A DNA stretch of 64,000 bases, taken from positions 4,536,001 through 4,600,000 of the forward strand of contig JAULSN010000004.1 in NCBI GenBank assembly GCA_033439765.1, in the 5' to 3' direction. The DNA comes from Lasiosphaeria ovina (lineage: Eukaryota; Ascomycota; Sordariomycetes; Sordariales; Lasiosphaeriaceae). Position numbers and translations under genes: made by a program. Each line of letters starts with the position of its first letter. The stretch's first letter is position 1. The notes beneath the pieces are model-generated. The model was not told where the DNA came from. It saw only the letters and a list, made by a program, of their open reading frames with translations, and ran no database searches. This document shows positions 11,060 to 21,480 of the stretch, piece by piece.

Positions 11060-12091
11060 GAGGTTCTTCGATGCGGTTCGTAGTGGGTATATTGGGTCTT
11101 CTCTCCCTAAGAAGTGGATACTACGAATGTCGCTCGGCAGTGCCATTCCGTTAATTCGGTTACAGTAAACTTAAAGTGGTCTTCTCTTTAATTGGAAATA
11201 CCTTCGATAAAGAAGCAAGCGGATGTGACATTCTCAAGGGTGCTAAGTGATGATTAGGTATCAATGAATCCTGCTTTGGTCGTTGAGCTCTCTCTCTCGT
11301 TTGCAATGTCTCATGGTACTCATGGTCCCCTCATCTTCCAATTTGGCAAGTCTCAAGCTCTTCATCCTGTTCAGAGCTCTCACAACTGTTGGCCCTCTCC
11401 ATGCAGTTGGCGCTTTTGAATCTTTCAAACCCCAGATCCTAAATCCTAGATAATTACGTAGGCAACCATCTCATGATCAGATTCGGCAACCTCTCAGGAT
11501 TGCCCACACCGTGGACGCTCTATGTTGCCAGGCGACTGATGCCTCAGTAGACTTGCGAATATGAATATGGCAGGCTCATCGCCGGCAAGAGCTCAAGCTC
11601 CAGGAATCGGGCTGATGCAAAAACAACGGGCTTGGTTAATTATAGTTACCTGATGTTTTTCAATATATTCCTTTTACTGTCCTCATGAACATTTCAGTCG
11701 GGGTGTTTGGAGCGGAGCTGACCAGGCATGTGATGCATCCATCGGTTGTAATAACGATTAGCGAGTTGGACCCGAGAAGCTTTTATATGGAAAACATGTG
11801 CCGCCGTGGTCGGGGCTGCCGTTTTCTGATTGCTTGCTCTGTTTTGCCTGCGCGACACCCACCGAGGTTAGCCAATGTAAATACCACATACCTCAATCGG
11901 GGCGAGCTTGGTTATCGGCCCCTTCGCTAATCAAGTCGCCAGATCTTCGTAAATACACGGCACCCTCACTAGCGAAATCGCCATATATGCATGCTTATTA
12001 CGGAGGCATATCAGCCTCCCCTAGCCCCGATCAAGTAGGAGTATGCGTTGGATTTTCTAGACGAGAGCGAGAGCGATCTATATACCATTAC
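11060..12091. other. gene-free stretch downstream of repeat boundary
   Basis: No coherent coding signal is visible between tRNA-Lys and the first copy of the NLR-flanking repeat. Confidence 0.5.
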
Positions 12092-12291
12092 CAAACCACT
12101 CGACTGTGTGGGTCGTCTGTCTGTACGGCGCAGCAGCACCTATGGGTTAGGTTGGTAGGCGTGTGACGTGAACAAAGGGCAAGCCCCTAAAGCACGGGTA
12201 ATACAGTCAAATGGATTGCTACTCAAAGTGTATGAGTACAATGAATGTGTATTGCTTGCTTGAAGAACCAAGTAAGCTCTATCTAAGACCG
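12092..12291 (+). repeat. direct repeat, copy 1 (left of NLR gene)
   Basis: A ~200-bp sequence starting CAAACC and ending CTATCTAAGACCG recurs in the same orientation at 18356-18556. By eye the copies are roughly 85-90% identical, and many differences are C/T or G/A transitions. Similarity stops abruptly at both ends. No open reading frame is shared. It could be a solo LTR, a SINE/MITE-like element or a segmental duplication border; the type is not determined. Confidence 0.85.
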
Positions 12292-13113
12292 CGGCCCTTC
12301 ATATCCCAAGTGGCTCCCAAAATAATCAGGACTCTTTACTTTGTAATACAAGTCTCACGGGCCAGTTTTGTATACACAAAGAGGTACTAGTATGTACAGG
12401 AATTCTATCACCCTGCCATTTGATCGGTGGGGCTAACACACCCTGCATTCGCACTATCATAAAAATCGCGCACTGACCGATGGAAGGATGCAGGGAGGGT
12501 GTTCGTTATATGTCCAGTCTTTGCCCCAACCTGCTTGCTGCAGCGATTGCAACGAGACTTGCCTTACCTTGTCGGAATCCCGTGGTTGGAGCTCCAGTAA
12601 CAGTTCATGCCGGTCTAAGGGCGCGAGTAGAGACTGTTAGCATTGCTTAGTTAGTTAAGGACGGCGCTCACCCAATTCCTGTAAATTTTACGGGATCGCG
12701 ACCACGAATGTTGCGCTGAATTGCCGTCCAGCGATGATGCTGCTGTGAGAGATGGCTCGTGCCGAATCGTCCGGAACAGTCCCGCAACGCGGATCCTCCC
12801 ATGGTGATGCCGCTCTACAGTCCATGTCAAGTACGCTTCTCCAGTATCTTCCTCAAGTATCAATTCAGGGCGGCCTTGAGGGAAATTGGGGGTGATCTAA
12901 GCCGTCGGCAGCGTACTAATCAGGAGGATGTCTTCCAGAACTCTGCTTGTAAATGGCGGGGCCAAATGGGTTGGGAATTTCTATTGGCGGGGGAGCCAGC
13001 CACACCGCGCGTGGGGCTTCAGCTCCACGGCAACCCCTCAAAGCATCCATCATCAATCACCTTTAACACAATTGCGACAAATACGACCCTAATCGAGAGC
13101 GCACGAGACGGTT
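12292..13113. other. upstream region of NLR gene
   Basis: This is the probable promoter and 5' UTR of the NLR at 13114. I find no separate gene. Confidence 0.4.
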
Positions 13114-16100
13114 ATGGCTGGCGGTCTCTGGAAGAAGCTTGGGTTGTCTAGGTGGAGAAAGAAGATTCAGGAGAAGGAGATGACACAGAAGGATCCGAAA
13201 ACAAATTGCAGCGTCGCCTCAGCGAATTCATCAGAAGGTACGGAAAGCGGCAAGCCCTACTTTCCCTGCTAACAAATTTAGCTAATATCCCTCGCTCCGA
13301 GCAAGCCGCTTCATCGACCACTGTAACGCCTCCAATCCTGCGATTGACAACGAATAGCCCCGACCTCCTTGCTCCAGCAGTGCCACCCGCCCCTTCAAAC
13401 ACAGCAACGCCCGCCTCACTAAGCAACACTAGCGATAAGGTTAAAGAGAAACACCCTGTAGCGATAGAGTGCCAAGCGCTAGATATTGGGGAGGGCCCCG
13501 CAGCGGGCGTATCTCTTTGGGACAGGGCCTACGATGTTCTCAAAGAGGAAAAGCCCGATCGAGTCACTGAGTACGAGCAGCTTTTGTCCAGGGTGCTCAT
13601 CAGAGGTACGCCTTCAACCCGTGTTGGGCCACTTCCTTCGTAATAACTTACTTAAAAATACAGCTTTGTCCACCCCGCAAGCTGCAAACGGGACGGAAGA
13701 TGTCGCCGGGATCACGAATCATGTCCCCCAGAACGATCCGATCGCACGCCGAGAGAAGCTGAAAGAGATAATGGAGCTTGGTCTGAAGCATATGGAAGAC
13801 AAGAAAATCAGCACAACGCTCTTAGGGCGCGAGATCGTCCTACAGGATGCCGTGGCAAAGGTCGCTGGCGCTGTGGAGTGGGTCGAGGCCCAAGTCAAAG
13901 ATGCCATCAAGGATCTGCCGTACGCCTCCATCGTTATGGCTGGCGTGTCTCTCGTTCTCCCCCTCCTGAAGAACCCCGCCGCCGCTGAAGAAGCGAACCG
14001 GGATGGGTTTACCTACGTCACGTCGCAGATGCGTTACTTCGCCGCAATGGAGTCGTTGTTGTTGCCTCAGGACACGAAGTCCGACTTGAAGGATGACCTT
14101 ACTGAGCGTCTTGTGGACTTCTACAAACTCATCATCGACTTTCAGGTTCAAAGCATTATCCGGTTCTATCGCACTCGGACCAAAAACTTCTTCCGAGGAA
14201 CCGTCAACTATGACGGCTGGGACCAGAAGCTCCAGGATATTAAGGATACCGACGCGGCGCTAGTAGCAAGATTTGAGACGGCCATGTCTGCTAGCAGTCT
14301 TCAGGAGCTGAGGGTTCTTGCTCGGGAAGCACAGCAGTCTCGCAAGGTTCTCAACGATATGCTCATCAGAATTCGGCAGCTCGTTGTCATCTCTCGAGAT
14401 CATCTAGACTTCGCACGGAAAATGGATCGGCGCATGTCGGACGCTGATAATCGTACCTGCCTACGGGACCTGCAGACGACCAACCCCTATCTTGACAAGG
14501 AACGTATCGAGCTAGCCAAGGGCGGACTCCTTAAAGATTCGTACAGCTGGGTCCTCGAAAACGTCGACTTTCATCGATTACGCGGCACCGAACAGAGCCG
14601 ACTGCTATGGATCAAGGGCGACCCCGGCAAAGGAAAGACGATGTTGCTCTGTGGAATCATCGATGAGCTGGTCAAATCGACCCCCTCTACCACCAATGTC
14701 ACCTTCTTCTTTTGCCAAGCTACCGACAACCGCATCAACAACGCCACAGCTGTCCTACGCGGCCTGCTTTACCTACTTGTCAAACAGCAGCGGTCTCTTA
14801 TTTCCCACATACGCGAAATCTACGATGATTCCGGCAAGCAGTGCTTCGAAGGCACCAACGCATGGGTGGCCCTGTCCAAGATCTTAATCGGCATCCTCAA
14901 TGATGGGCGTTTGCACGATACCTACTTCGTCATCGACGCACTCGACGAGTGTACGACAGATCTGGACCTACTTCTCAACTTTATTGTCCGGGAGTCAGCT
15001 GCACACTCGAATGTCAAGTGGATTGTATCTAGTCGCAACTGGCCAAGCATCGAGAGGGGTCTTGATACAACATTGCAGAAAGTGAAGCTTTCTCTTGAGC
15101 TGAACGAAAAGTCCGTATCTGCGGCTGTCAATGCATACATCCAGTTCAAGGTTAATGAGTTGGCAAAACAAAATGGATACGACAGCGACACGTGGAACGG
15201 GGTCCGGCAGTACTTGTCGTTGAATGCAAACGGCACTTTCCTCTGGGTAGCTTTGGTTTGCCATAAACTCGCCAACATCCCGGGATGGGAGGCTCAAGAA
15301 AAGTTGACAGCATTCCCGCCTGGGCTCGATGCATTTTACAGGCGGATGATGGACCAGATTCGTAGTCTCGATGATGTCGATGCCGATCTTTGCAAGAGTA
15401 TATTGGCTGTCGTCTCAGTTGTTTACCGCCCGATTACCGTGGACGAATTGGCATCCTTGGTCAATATACCATCCGGTGCCTCTGGCAATTATAGGGCTCT
15501 AGCAGAGATTATTGAGCGCTGCGGCTCTTTTCTAACCCTTCGAGAACGCGCCATCTCCTTCGTCCATCAGTCCGCTAAGGACTTTTTGACCCAAAAGGCA
15601 TCTGGGGAGACCTTCCCTTCCGGAATACGAGACGTGCACCATGTCATCTTCTCGCGTTCGCTACGAGTCCTGACCAATACTTTGCGCCGCGACATCTACA
15701 GCCTTGGCGCTCCTGGATCTTTCATTGAGGACACTAAGCTACCCGATCCAGACCCGCTGGCCGCAGCGCGGTATGCTTGTGTCTACTGGGTTGATCATCT
15801 CCATGACTGGCAGTCAAGCGACAATACCAAGCACCCGGATGGTTTCCAAGATGGCGGTGCCATCGAAGACTTTCTAAGGCAGCATTATCTCCACTGGCTC
15901 GAAGCTCTTTCACTTTGCAAGAGCATGTCACAGGGGATATTTTCAATGGCAAAGCTTGAAAACTTTCTTCAGGTTAGTACTTCCCGGTGATGCTGTCTTA
16001 TCGTTAAGCGGTTCTAATATTGATTTAGCAACGGGAAATTACATCACAGCTACCAAACCTTATTTATGACATGCGCCGATTTGTTCTATACTGTAGATGG

Positions 16101-17786
16101 CTAGTTGAGAACCATCCCCTTCAGGTATACGCTTCAGCACTTGTGTTCAGCCCGGCCCGCAGTATAACAAGAGATCTCTTCAAGCAGGAAGAATCGAGGT
16201 GGATTACTACCGGGCCAGCTGTAGAAGATGATTGGAATGCGTGCCGGCAGACACTAGAGGGGCATAGCGATTGGGTCACGTCGGTGGCGTTCTCTCCCGA
16301 CTCGAAGCTCGTTACGTCCGGGTCAAACGATAAGACCGTCAAGATCTGGGATACGGCGACGGGGGTATGTACGCAGACGCTAGAGGGGCATAGCGGTTGG
16401 GTCAGGTCGGTGGTGTTCTCTCCCGACTCGAAGCTAATTACGTCCGGGTCAGACGACAGGACCGTTAAGATCTGGAATACGGCGACGGGGGCATATACGC
16501 AGACGCTAGAGGGGCATAGCGGCTACGTTATGTCAGTAGCGTTCTCTCCTGACTCGAAGCTTATTATATCCGGGTCAGCTGACATGACCATTAAGATCTG
16601 GGATACGGCTACGGGGGTATGTACGCAGACGCTAGAGGGGCATAGCGGTTGGGTTACGTCGGTGGCATTCTCTCCCGACTCGAAGCTCATTACGTCCGGG
16701 TCAGACGACAGGACCGTTAAGATCTGGAATGCGGCGACCGGGGTATGTACGCAGACGCTAGAGGGGCATAGCGGCTACGTTTTATCAGTAGCGTTCTCTC
16801 CCGACTCGAAGCTCGTTACGTCCGGGTCAAACGACAGGACCGTTAAGATCTGGGATACGGCGACGGGGGTATATACGCAAACGCTAGAGGGTCATAGCGG
16901 TTCCGTCACGTCGGTGGCGTTCTCTCCCGACTTGAAGCTCGTTACGTCCGGGTCAAACGACAGGACCGTTAAGATCTGGAATGCGGCGACCGGGGTATGT
17001 ACGCAGACGCTAGAGGGGCATAGCGTCACGTCAGTAGCGTTCTCTCCCGACTCGAAGCTCATTACGTCCGGGTCAGTCGATAGCACCGTTAAGATCTGGG
17101 ATGCGGCGACGGGGGTATATACGCAAACGCTAGAGGGTCATAGCGGTTCCGTCACGTCGGTGGCGTTCTCTCCCGACTTGAAGCTCGTTACGTCCGGGTC
17201 AAACGACAGGACCGTTAAGATCTGGGATGCGGCGACGGGGGTATGTACGCAGACGCTAGAGGGGCATAGCGGTTCCGTCACGTCAGTAGCGTTCTCTCCC
17301 GACTCAAAGCTCATTACGTCCGGGTCAGTCGATAGCACCGTTAAGATCTGGGATGCGGCGACGGGGGTATATACGCAGACGCTAGAGGGGCATAGCGATT
17401 GGGTCAGGTCGGTAGCGTTCTCTCCCGACTCGAAGCTCGTTGCGTCCGGATCAAACAATAAGACCGTCAAGATCTGGGATGCGGCGACGGGGGCATGTAC
17501 GCAGACGCTAGAGAATCATATGCTAGAGGGGCATAGCGATTGGGTTAGGTCTGTGGCATTCTCTCCCGATTCGAAGCTCGTTACGTCCGGGTCATTTACC
17601 TCTAGGTCAGGCAACCAAGACTATAGTATAGGCTCGGACGATAGGTGGATTATGAGGGGGTCAGAAAACTGGCTGTGGCTACCTCCGGGATTCCGGCCAG
17701 TATGTTCAGCGGTAGTGGCATCAACTATTGCCATTGGTTGTCTATCAGGACGTGTCCTAATTATAACGTTCCCGACAGACAACTAG
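13114..17786 (+). CDS. NACHT-WD40 NLR (STAND NTPase), NWD/HET-E-like
   Basis: Four exons: 13114-13237, 13282-13605, 13664-15972 and 16029-17786; sum 4515 nt, 1504 aa, with all phases fitting. The order is a short basic N-terminus (MAGGLWKKLGLSRWRKK), a Pro/Ser-rich linker, and an N-terminal helical domain of the NACHT_N type from about residue 120 (SLWDRAYDVLKEEKPD). The NACHT NTPase follows with Walker A GDPGKGKT (about 468-475) and Walker B FVIDALDEC (about 571-579). Next come a winged-helix/linker part and the YCRWLVENHPLQVYASALVF segment that typically precedes WD repeats, then ten near-identical 42-residue WD40 repeats (about 991-1408) and a diverged closing blade. Such proteins act as intracellular receptors that oligomerise on ligand binding; fungal relatives control heterokaryon incompatibility. 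I see no HET, patatin or HeLo effector domain, so the output is unknown. Unlike many neighbours, all frames are intact. Confidence 0.93.
16242..17495 (+). repeat. 126-bp tandem coding repeat (ten WD40 units)
   Basis: Ten head-to-tail units encode WD repeats with consensus TQTLEGHSxxVxSVAFSPD followed by SGSxDxTVKIW. All are 126 bp except unit 7 (about 16998-17117), which has lost 6 bp (two residues after EGHS). Units 6-7 and 8-9 are nearly the same two-unit block, pointing to a recent 252-bp duplication. Variation concentrates at the residues after GHS, after SPD, and around SGSxDx. Confidence 0.95.
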
Positions 17787-18355
17787 TGCTGGTCTCTCTT
17801 TCTCTCTTTCTCTCTCTCCTTTTTTTTAAAAAAAAATTATAGCGTGCCACAGGAGGGGTCTGGGGGGGGGGGGGGTCCTTTAATTTATAGGCGTCATAGT
17901 ATTCTAGAATCTTCCAGGCCTCACCTCTCTAACCATTTCGAGCTCTCCATTTTGTCCTGAAGATGGGTTGCTTCAGAGCAAGGTGTGGCAACGTTATAAG
18001 TGTATAGAAAGGGCACCCCACACACTTCCCTAAGCGCACGTACATGCATCCACAACACACATCCACAAGGGAGCTTGTACATAAACAGTGGCCCTCGCAC
18101 ACCTTCCTTTGCGAGGGCCAGGTTGAAGTTTTTTTCTGTTCATTGCTCACCCTGCCTGTTGCCACCATTGTGACCACCTTGATCAGGTGTACCTGCCAAC
18201 AGACTACCTCTATTATTTCTTCTTCTTCAGCTTAGAATACGCAATTGAGCAATAATTATTCAGAAGCCAGGTCTTTTTGAAGCCTACTGCTTAGCCGTAA
18301 CAACAAGACTTGCCACCGTATATAACTATATATTACAATCCACACACTGGTATTT
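17787..18355. other. NLR 3' flank
   Basis: It contains a TCTCT-rich tract near 17795-17820, A and T homopolymers, and a run of about 14 G near 17862-17875. No gene is seen. Confidence 0.5.
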
Positions 18356-18556
18356 CAAACCGCTTCGACTGTGTGGGTCGTCTGTTTGTACGGCGCAATG
18401 GCACCTGAAGGTTGGGTAGGTAGGCGTATGATAGAACAAAGGGCAAGCTCCTAATGCACGGGTAATACTGTAAAACTGGATTGCTAGTCAAAGTGTACGA
18501 GTACAAAGAATGTGTATTGCTTGCTTGAGGAACCAAGCAAGCTCTATCTAAGACCG
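18356..18556 (+). repeat. direct repeat, copy 2 (right of NLR gene)
   Basis: This is the second copy of the 200-bp sequence at 12092-12291, in the same orientation, 6264 bp away start to start. Together the copies bracket the whole NLR gene. Confidence 0.85.
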
Positions 18557-20279
18557 TAGGCACGATCATGGTATATTTCTACGTAAGTGAACCACTCATA
18601 GGGGACTTCGGCCGCAGAAGGCACACAGAGCGCTGTGATATGTGGCGTTTAGAGCGATTTGTTGACAGAGCGCTCGTGGACCTACGGATCACTATTGAGA
18701 GGACTCTGATTGGTTATTCATAGTTCTATATAGGAAGAGCAGAGGACGGCTCTTTGGGAGTCATTCCTCAGCTCTCAATGCATATGGTTGATCATTCATT
18801 TCTTGTTTGATCGAGAGTAGGACTCTCGCAATCTGTGCACTATTGTTTGCTCCTTACACTTCTCAAGCCTTGTGCGCTTCGCTTCTCTTAGCTTACTTAC
18901 CCACCCGACCCTTCACAGTCCTAGGCCGATCACGGGCTCGTTCTTGCGCATTGAGCGGCCAGTGTGTAGTCTTTCCATGCCTGCTGGACTGTGGGCAGTA
19001 GTTGTCCGACGGGTTTGGCGACTTTACCCATGTTTCGTCCTCTGTGTGTTAACTTTGTTGGTGATGAAGGCGTGGGGTCTGAATTCCCGCTGCAGAACCT
19101 AACGAGCTCTGTTAGAACCGGGGAAGAAGAGCAAGGGTTTGTATAAAGTTAACAAAACATAGCCAAACCTGGTTGACTGGAAGAGATAACCACCAAGACT
19201 CGTTTCAGTAACAAATACTTTTGGTGCTCATCTAGGCGACGAGTCTACATTGATGCCGAATGTTTGGGATTTTTTAAATGGAGCAAGAAGATATTTCCCA
19301 TCTTTGGACAGGGCGCTTCCGTGTATTTTACATATGTAGGCCTGGATTTAGGTTCCCAACGGTTCACGGCTGCTTGTTCGTGGTGTCGAGAACTCGGTTA
19401 GTTGGGCATTTAAGGTTCCCAGCGGCAGAGAGGCACTTTTTTGTGTTCAGGCCTCCCTAAAGATTCATGTTCATAAAACAACCCTTTACAGCAGATTTGA
19501 AGTGGAGTTGAACCTGGAGTTGAAGCTGGAGAAAAGGGGGCGGGTCCGAAGAGTGGGGTCCGTTACCGCGGGCAGATCTCCGTAAGCGCACAGGGTAATG
19601 CAAGCGTTGGGGAACCTAACGATCTCTGGCAGGGCGAGACAACTGGAGCAAGCAAGAACTTTGACATGCAAAATCCAGACAATTACGACATACGAAAATT
19701 AGCCCCACTATTCTTCTTTGCTGCTTCTTGCTTCAAGTGTGTTTGCCTCGAGGTTACTGTGGGACCTCAGTCAGCTCCATTGCCAGAAACACTTCGGCGA
19801 AAATTAGTAGTAGTGAGAAAGCAACTGCCATCCAATATCGTACTAAGATGCTGACCAGTACCGACCTATGTTACTAGAGACGCCGGTAAGCTTCTTGTTA
19901 TACATCAAGATTATAACGAATCATAATCCGAAACATTCACGGGAACATTGAAACATCGGGCCGTTCTGCGATGGAAAGTCAAAAAGAAGGGATTCTTTGC
20001 GGGCCGTTTTGCATCCAGATCCGTTCGGGCCCATAACGGAGACACGGAGCTTTTTTGGGCCGTCATTGCGCCAGGCCTGGTCCCGCCAAGAAACCCGACG
20101 GGACCCTGGCTGGGAAATTTTGGTTGGGACGCCCGCGACCCCTTTGTCAAGCCGCGGACCTAACCAAGTGAAATAACGACTGCGGCTGCATCGGAGCGCC
20201 GTCCATCTCCCGCATCAATTTCTTGCCTCCTACGATATCGCGTCCGTCCTCCGGGTTGCCGACCAGGAGCACCGTAACG
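18557..20279. other. gene-free stretch, possible LTR-like remnant
   Basis: The 18630-19110 part has a TATATAG box near 18726 and pyrimidine-rich sequence downstream, vaguely like an LTR. I find no paired LTR, primer-binding site or internal protein, so this is weak. The last ~100 bp are the GT32 promoter. Confidence 0.25.
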
Positions 20280-21480
20280 ATGCGCCTCTCCATCAGGGTC
20301 TCGTTTGTCTTTTGGGGCATTGCCCTGCTAACGGGCATCTGCTATGTGATTTCGCGCGGGCTCGTTTTCAAGCAGATCTTCATGAACCACGCGGGCATTC
20401 CCATCTCGCAACCCGAAGTCGCAAACGCCTACAACGCCTCGGGGGATTCGCGCCCTCAGCTCATCCCCAAGCTCATCCACCAGGTTTTCCACAACTGGCA
20501 CGACCCCGGTAACGAAGTGCTACCCGACGACTGGGACAAGGTCCGTCAGACGTGCATCAAGGCGAACCCGGACTTCAACTACACGGTAAGCACGCTCCTG
20601 CCCTGTTCAACGCTCCTGCACCCGTCTCGTACCACGCGGGCGCCAGAGTCTACCCGTTGCATGCGACGAGAGATGGTTTGTCGCAAGGCGCTAACAGTTT
20701 GCCCTACCTCCTAAAGCTCTGGACCGAGAAATCGTCGCGCGATTTCATCGAGAGGGAATATGCCTGGTTCCTCCACACGTACGACGGCTACCGATATCCC
20801 GTGCAGAGGGTCGATGCAGTCCGCTACTTTATCCTTTTGCATTACGGCGGTATCTACCTCGATCTAGACAATGTACGTAATATCTGGCGTCCGAATACGG
20901 CCCCATCTCGTGGCTCCGGCTCCCTGACATTCTGCTGACACTTTTCACGCTGTAGGGTTGCAAGACGGATTTGACGCCTCTCCTGTACTATCCTACGTGG
21001 ATCACCGAACCCGGCCGTGGCGCCTTGAGCAATAATGTCCTTGCCTCGCGACCGAACCACCCATTCTGGAACCGCCTCACACTGTCGCTGATGCCTTGGG
21101 ACTACAACTGGTTCTTCCCCTACGTCACCATTAGCTACGCGAGCGGCCAGTGGTTTGTGTCGGCCATCTGGCAGGAATACCACTCTCTCCTCCCAAAAGT
21201 TAGCGAGAACCCAGACATTGAGCATCGGCTGTATCGTCTCATGATGGACGACCGCGCCGGCGAGGATCCCTGGGTCTACTTCACCCAGGAGCGTGGCGGC
21301 ACGTGGATCAACTGGGACAACTACCTCTTCTTGATGATTGGCGATCATCTCTTCCTCTTTGTATTGCTCCTGGTCAGCAGCATCTCCCTCGCGGGCTGGC
21401 TCATCGCCCGGATGGTCCGGAAGTACAAGACTGGCGGCTACTCGCGGCTGAAGACCCAGCTCAACAGATACACGATATAG
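20280..21480 (+). CDS. GT32 family glycosyltransferase, SUR1/CSH1-like (MIPC synthase catalytic subunit type)
   Basis: Exons 20280-20585, 20717-20872 and 20956-21480, all phase 0, give 328 aa. Near the N-terminus is a transmembrane segment (FVFWGIALLTGICYVI), then the GT32 opening block LIPKLIHQVFHNWHDPG, then the catalytic DXD motif in the Gly_transf_sug domain, HYGGIYLDLDN (Asp 151 and 153), and GCKTDLTPLLYYP with downstream ASRPNHPFW. A second transmembrane helix near residues 285-310 and a basic tail close the protein. Yeast Sur1/Csh1 and S. pombe Imt proteins of this build mannosylate inositol phosphoceramide in the Golgi. Another GT32 mannosyltransferase role is possible. I chose the ATG that places the first membrane helix directly after the start. 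Confidence 0.88.

Noticed and set aside
16892..17470. antisense frames across the WD40 array
   Set aside because: They repeat with the 126-bp period only because the sense repeats do; no independent coding signal.
16242..17495. could the 126-bp array be a CRISPR or noncoding satellite
   Set aside because: Units are contiguous, without spacers, in frame, and each encodes a complete WD40 repeat.
18630..19110. possible solo LTR with TATA box
   Set aside because: No second copy, no clear TG...CA ends, no primer-binding site; kept only as a note in the stretch entry.
3652..21480. sphingolipid gene cluster (ceramidase plus GT32 MIPC-type enzyme)
   Set aside because: The two genes are about 16 kb apart with unrelated genes between; no clustering can be claimed.
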